Positions 58,655 to 64,000 of a stretch of DNA of 64,000 bases are shown here, in pieces (the first letter of the stretch is position 1; the number at the start of each line of letters is the position of its first letter). The stretch comes from Puffinus mauretanicus. Taxonomy: Eukaryota; Chordata; Aves; Procellariiformes; Procellariidae. Position numbers and translations under genes: made by a program. The notes beneath the pieces are model-generated. The model was not told the origin of the DNA and did no database searches. It saw only the letters and a list, made by a program, of their open reading frames with translations. The stretch covers positions 1 to 64,000 of the forward strand of contig JAJKFH010000347.1 of assembly GCA_023333565.1 (NCBI GenBank). Direction: 5' to 3'.

Positions 58655-61533
58655 ATAAATGTAATGCTCACACTGTGTTTTGCCATATGCACATGCGTTC
58701 TGGGGAGAAAACCTGTCTTTAACTGTTTCTACACATCAAGGTTATACATCACTGGCAGGGCCAATAATGGCAAATACAGGTGAAATTATGGCCCTGTTGG
58801 TGCCAAGTGCAAACTTTGCTTTGATGCAAGTGGGGGAAGCTTTCCAAGTAAAATCTGCAAATTTCTTAATTTGGACATTATGCCCTTTGTCTCAAACAGC
58901 TAAGGTCACAAAGGCCTCAAATCAATATGGCCACAAAAGGCATATAAAAAGGAAAGCGCTCAGCCATTGTTGCTAAAACTATGATTTCCTTACAGGAAAG
59001 GTTAGCCCTGACTAGAAAGCCTATTGTGTGATAAGATCACAAAGACCAATCTAGCACTCCAACAGCCAACACCATACAGGGAATTTAGAGTAAAATGCAC
59101 ATCTCTGACCTGCCCTGTGGATCACCTGGTGGTCTGCAGTCACTCTACGCATCTGTTGACATCAACAAGACTGACAGAAAAGTATGTGTCAAGGTGACCC
59201 TAACTTCTGCTTTGATTAATTGACTTTATAATTTGTCACTTTGGAGGGGAAAAAAAGGGGAATATATCATTAACCTCTTTTGGAAGAACTGTACCTCAAT
59301 CAAGTATAATTATTTTTCTAGATTAAACCATTACAACCTCTTCCTATACTAACAAATATTATCTTAGCTCAAATCTGGTATTAATAAAAAGATACTTAAT
59401 ATATTGAACTAAAATATGTTGTGCTAGGGCTTGTTTGTGTGTGGCGCATTCCTCCACTGGAATAACTTACAACAAAGGGCATACATTACAAAGGACGGAG
59501 TTCCTGAGGACCATGGCTTTGAAAGACTGGATTTACTGTAAATTACCACTAATAAGTCACTGAATATTTAGAAAGAGTCCTGAGCAATTCATAAATATCG
59601 AGATTTTTTTTTAAATTTAGCTTTTTTTAAAAAACAAACAAACAAAAACACAGCAGCAAAATTTTAAGATGTATTAACTTAAGCTATGTGAAGTGTCAAA
59701 ATACATTTAAATACATGCCAAGAACTGAGTGGTCTTGCTTTATTCTTATCTGGGGATCATTTTACCCAATCAGAACTTTAACATTCCTTTCTTATTCTGG
59801 GTGTAAGACCACGCTATTCACACTGGTTTCCAAGTATGACAGATTCCAGCCCAATCTGATACTGCAGTGACTGTTCATTTCCCACTGGTGATCACCCCCT
59901 CATCTTATGGCTGCAAAGAGAAACACAGAGAAGGATCACAAGACTCTCTATAATAATAATGTACACTTTACATGCATCCATATTCTAGCACTGAAGCTAA
60001 AACATTGTGCTCTGCTTCCTTACTTTGCCGTTTTGTTTGGTGAAAATGTTAAAAATTAATTGGAGATCAGTATTATTTCTTGAACTTGTTTCCTTTTTTT
60101 TTTTTTTTGTATCTTTCTTGCCAAGATAAGCTGTGCAGATCATCCCATGCCAAATAGCAGGTACATAAAATAAACAAAGATATTTGTAGACAACACGTTG
60201 GCAAAGGATTGAAAAAGCTATTCTTCAAAAACCCTGAGTACTTTCTTCATTACGTACAATTTGGACTGTACAAATGCAATTGCTCATGCACGTACTTTGT
60301 ACACAGGCTCTTAGGACATTTTCATTTGGTAGGCTACAGCTCTGCCGTACACCTCTGTCTGCCACTTTTTCACTACTCTTTAAAAGATTTTGGCTCTCGC
60401 CCTGGTTGCAATGCATGAGTTTAATTAAAATCTGCAGATGTTTTCCATAGACTATGTAGAGTGGGATTTACGTTTCATCAATGAATGTACATTGGCTTTT
60501 GCTTGAATATATGCATGTACACTTCAAATACAGAGGCAATAAATAGGTCTTTTCTCAAGAAACAAGAACAAAACATGCAAGCACATACTCTGTACCGCGG
60601 TGAGAAACAAGACTTTGACACGAGGGCTATCCCAGACCTGGGAGCTGTCACTTCTGGGGTATATGCAGAGATAAGGAGGAAGCTATAATATAAACAGAGA
60701 GAAAAGACTTGGTTTTCATTCCAGTTTAATTTGCCAGAGCATGATCTTTCGCCCACATGCTGAAAACAGGGACGCGTCCTCTCTCAACCTGCAAACCAGC
60801 TAGCTGAAAGATTGGCAGCTGCCTGCAGAGCAGGCACACCTTGCGCTTAGTCCCGGGCAGGCGATGTTTTAATCATGGCCGTGGTGATGAAAGGGCTGGG
60901 AGGGCTCACCTTTCGCCAACCTAAACAAACACAACATAACGTTTCTGCTGCAGCCCAAGCCGGTTCCTGCTTCGGCATTCCTGACACACACTCGGCTCGC
61001 TGCACACTCTCAAACATAACTCGTCTACATGCTCCTGTGTCGTTTTACACCGCTGAGCGTGGCCTTTTAGAAACTGCAGGATAATGCTTCCCCGTCATCC
61101 CAGCAAATTGGAATTTTCTGTTTACTGAAAAACAGGAAAAGGAATGAAATGAATTTCAAAAACCTTCTTAATTATTGATACGTATAAAAATTGTCCTCTT
61201 GTGTTCTGAAAACTGGTGTAAAATGTCACAGCTAGAGAGTTTCTTTCCAGTAAGTTATTCTCAGTAAATTTGGTCTGCTCGTTGCACGCATACACATATA
61301 GATATCTCAGATCTGTCTTTATATATGCTTTCTCCTCATGAAAAGCATTCTGACTACTTAACAGGCATGTGGGATCCTGCATAAATTATGCTGATTCTAT
61401 ATGATTCAAACCATAAAATATAAAATTACATTGCATTTTCAATAAGCCTATACACAAACCATGGGGAACGTGAAAGGTCAGACTGGAAATTCCTCATTCT
61501 CATTTGTGAACAATTTTTTTTCACCCAACAGCC

Positions 61534-61600
61534 CCATTGATTTCAACTGGGCTGAGTAAGAGGTCTCACGTAAGGCCATCATCTGGCCATGTTTTAAGAC
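61534..61600. mobile_element. Possible relic of the same ancient repeat type
   Basis: CCCATTGATTTCAACTGGG followed by GTAAGGCCATCATCTGGCC is close to the motif CCATTGACTTCAATGGG with a downstream ATCTGGCC common in sauropsid genomes. Unverified. Confidence 0.35.
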
Positions 61601-62289
61601 CATTTCAGAGCTCCAGTCTTGCAATCTGATCTGTGCATAGACAGACGCATACTTAACTGATGTTAGTGGGCTGCTTTTTTGGCTTGGGAAGGCATTTCAT
61701 GGATCAAGGCCGTGATAGTTAACTCAGCTACCCAACAAGAACATGACGAAGCTCCACTGCAATATTTAATCCGATGCCTTTGAGATTATATTAACTTTTA
61801 GCTTCATAGGTGTGTGGTGTTTCTCCACCAAAGAAAGTACAGTATTCTTACAGTATTCCCACAGCTTTAAGAAGACAGACAAACATCACACAAAGGTTAG
61901 AGAACAGGCAGTATTTAGCGCATCTGAGGTGCCCTACACCAGCAGAATGGCAATGCCTACAGAAAAAATGATCCTTCCAGGACAGTGATTCCTCCCCTTG
62001 AAGTCTTGTATACTTGTTATTCTTTGTCTTTGCTGTCTTACTCTGACGTTTCCAAACTTGCTTGCGTATGTGCTATCCTAGGAGTTAGGTGCCTGTTTTC
62101 AGAAATAATGAATTCCTATGAATGCTGCTCTGTTTACAAAAAGATGGATGTGACCGCAAAAAACAGCTATCTTTTGGTGCTGGAGATGAGATTTCTAGCT
62201 TTAGATTTGGAGATATTGGTACTTAGAGGCCAGCTCTGATTGCTCTCATATTGCAGAGGGATCTGCTCTTGCAGTACGGTGGGTGTTGA

Positions 62290-62345
62290 GCCAACACCCT
62301 TTGAAGTCTGTGGAAACTGTCCCACCGACTTCCAAAACAGAGTTG
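62290..62345. mobile_element. Possible relic of the same ancient repeat type
   Basis: TTTGAAGTCTGTGGAAACTG followed by CCCACCGACTTCCA looks like decayed CCATTGAAGTCAATGG and CCCATTGACTTC arms. Unverified. Confidence 0.3.
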
Positions 62346-64000
62346 TGCCTGAAATCTACAGCATATTTTTTCCATCCCAGTCACCAGCATGGTCTCCCTT
62401 CTGGGTATCATGGGTATGGAAGGTAAATTAGCCACCCCAAAAATTTAAGAGACCATTAGACAGAGGTGCAATTTCTGTGATAGTGGAAATTTTATTTCCA
62501 TTTGAGAGAGCTTTACAGTGCCAGTCTGCTTTCACTGCTATCCATTTTAATATTACCTGTGATCAGAAGTACGAGTACTCTCTACAGGGTACTTTTCACA
62601 GACTTTTATTGGACTCTGCCTGGCACTGATCTCTGCAGCACTTCAGCATGTTCTCTTTTTACAGATGTATCATACATCTCACTCCTTTAATATATGGCAT
62701 ACAGATAGATGGATGCACCTACATGAACCCTGTTGCGTAAGTGTGCATTGGTATGGCAGTCAAGCACGCATTACAAGTGGAAAGACTGGGGCTTGACATG
62801 AATAAACGTGTCCTGTCATATTGCACATGAGATGATCTTTAGTGACTTTATCTGACCATTATTTTCCAACATGAACACCAGCGTAAGCTTTGTTGGTTAC
62901 CAACTGTTAAGCACACTATCATGAAGTCCATACGCAGGTACAGTTTCAGTTTTTAAATATACCTTCCCTGAGTGTAAGCAAAAATGGTGGAGGACCTAGA
63001 AGAAAAACTTTGCTTTGGGGCTTCAGAGTCTCTTGGCTCATAAAGTAACACTGGTGTGCTACATGTCTACAACTGGTTGTCCGGGTTAGAGCAAGGCTGG
63101 AAGGTCTCAGAATGAATCTGTGCAGAACTGAATGCTTTCTGCATCTCCTCGGCTCATGAAAAGTCACGTTGCTGCCCACAAAGGTGCAAAGGTTGAATAA
63201 ACCATCGTTTCAGGTAGTATGAATCCAATACATTGCCTGTTTTGGATGGTCACTTTGATACCTACCAGGAGCTGCAGAAGACTTTGAAGGGCATCCCGGG
63301 GGGATTGCTCCTTGCTGGATTTACAAGGAGCTCTTCTGATCCTTCGAACACGCTGCAGAGGGTAATCAAGACAGGTACAGGCTTCCTTACCTGTTACCAC
63401 TTCCGTTCATCTTCCATTCGGCAACCGTCTCACCTGTGCACGTGTTCAGCACAGCCTTCCCTGGCTGTGCACTCAATATGATCTGAATACAGCCGTCAAA
63501 ATCTGGATCAAGGCACAGTTCGAATTAGATTTCTCTGCTGTAGTGGAAGGAAAGATTCTTGGAAAGTTGCTCCATGCCATATATCAGCTATCTACGGCTA
63601 GTTGTTTTGGATGAAATTTTTGTTATGGTTAAAAAAAAGTATATCTTTCTAGTTAACTTCTTGCTTTCACTTTCAAAAGACACTTTGGAGCAAAGGTGAA
63701 CACCACAAAGCTTAGCCCGAAATGTAAAGGTTTGAAAGTAAAGGTTAGAAAAATTTGCATACTTAAATATAGGACCTTAAAATGGAAACTGGTACATCTC
63801 CTTCACCGTGGTTATTTTCTGTACTAACCTACCTGTCTGTATGAAACAGTGGGAGACAGACACATTACCAATTTTAAGTCATTTTCGTTGTTGATGAAGG
63901 GGATGACTTTAACAAAATAATTATTTGCATGATAATATTAATAATAATGCCAGAAAAATTAATGTCACTGAGAACAAAAGAATGTGTGAAACAAATAGGG

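Larger units (their letters stand above)
34200..64000. other. AT-rich gene desert upstream of NR2F1
   Basis: About 30 kb without CpG islands, poly-C/poly-G runs or a convincing coding ORF; no open frame exceeds about 130 codons and none has a recognisable domain. Unique CNE-like stretches include 42090-42300, 43560-43780, 45360-45600, 48300-48540 and 49080-49500. A few old repeat relics may be present (see findings). Regulatory landscape, possibly with introns of a divergent lncRNA. Confidence 0.6.

Overview
This is a vertebrate genomic window, almost certainly from a bird (possibly another sauropsid). It holds one protein-coding gene, NR2F1 (COUP-TFI), on the minus strand, set in a large regulatory landscape. 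The organism call rests on the compact three-exon gene with short introns, the many poly-C/poly-G runs and GC-rich patches, the near absence of recognisable interspersed repeats, and an N-terminus that differs from mammals only by small indels. NR2F1 lies on human 5q15 and, as I recall, on the avian Z chromosome, so this may be sex-linked sequence. That placement is inference.

Layout. 1-8117: gene-free flank downstream of NR2F1, with islands of unique AT-rich sequence that look like conserved noncoding elements (CNEs), a hexamer satellite (665-910), G-quadruplex runs and T/G low-complexity sequence. 8118-20007: the NR2F1 transcription unit on the minus strand. The promoter is a TATA/CArG-like box at 20032-20041 with an initiator at 20003-20009. 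A leader of about 2 kb carries several short upstream ORFs. Coding exon 1 is 17554-18007 (N-terminus and DNA-binding domain), exon 2 is 14118-14645 (hinge and most of the ligand-binding domain), and exon 3 is 8958-9238 (rest of the ligand-binding domain and AF-2). The 3' UTR ends near 8118 after an AATAAA. The predicted protein is 420 aa. 20008-34200: upstream, GC-rich, CpG-island patches alternating with AT-rich CNE-like islands dense in homeodomain, SOX and POU motifs. 34200-64000: AT-rich, repeat-poor gene desert with no convincing coding sequence. It probably carries long-range enhancers and possibly the divergent lncRNA known in mammals as NR2F1-AS1.

How the parts may work together. COUP-TFI binds direct repeats of AGGTCA. 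DR1-like sites lie just downstream of the predicted transcription start (19982-19994) and inside an intron 2 CNE (10821-10833), which suggests autoregulation. Intron 1 also contains a phase-compatible candidate first exon (ending at 15521). Spliced to exon 2, it would give a 273-aa protein with a ligand-binding domain but no zinc fingers, parallel to the known DBD-less isoforms of the paralogue NR2F2. I regard this as the most interesting observation in the window. All conservation statements are judgements from sequence character; no alignment was run.
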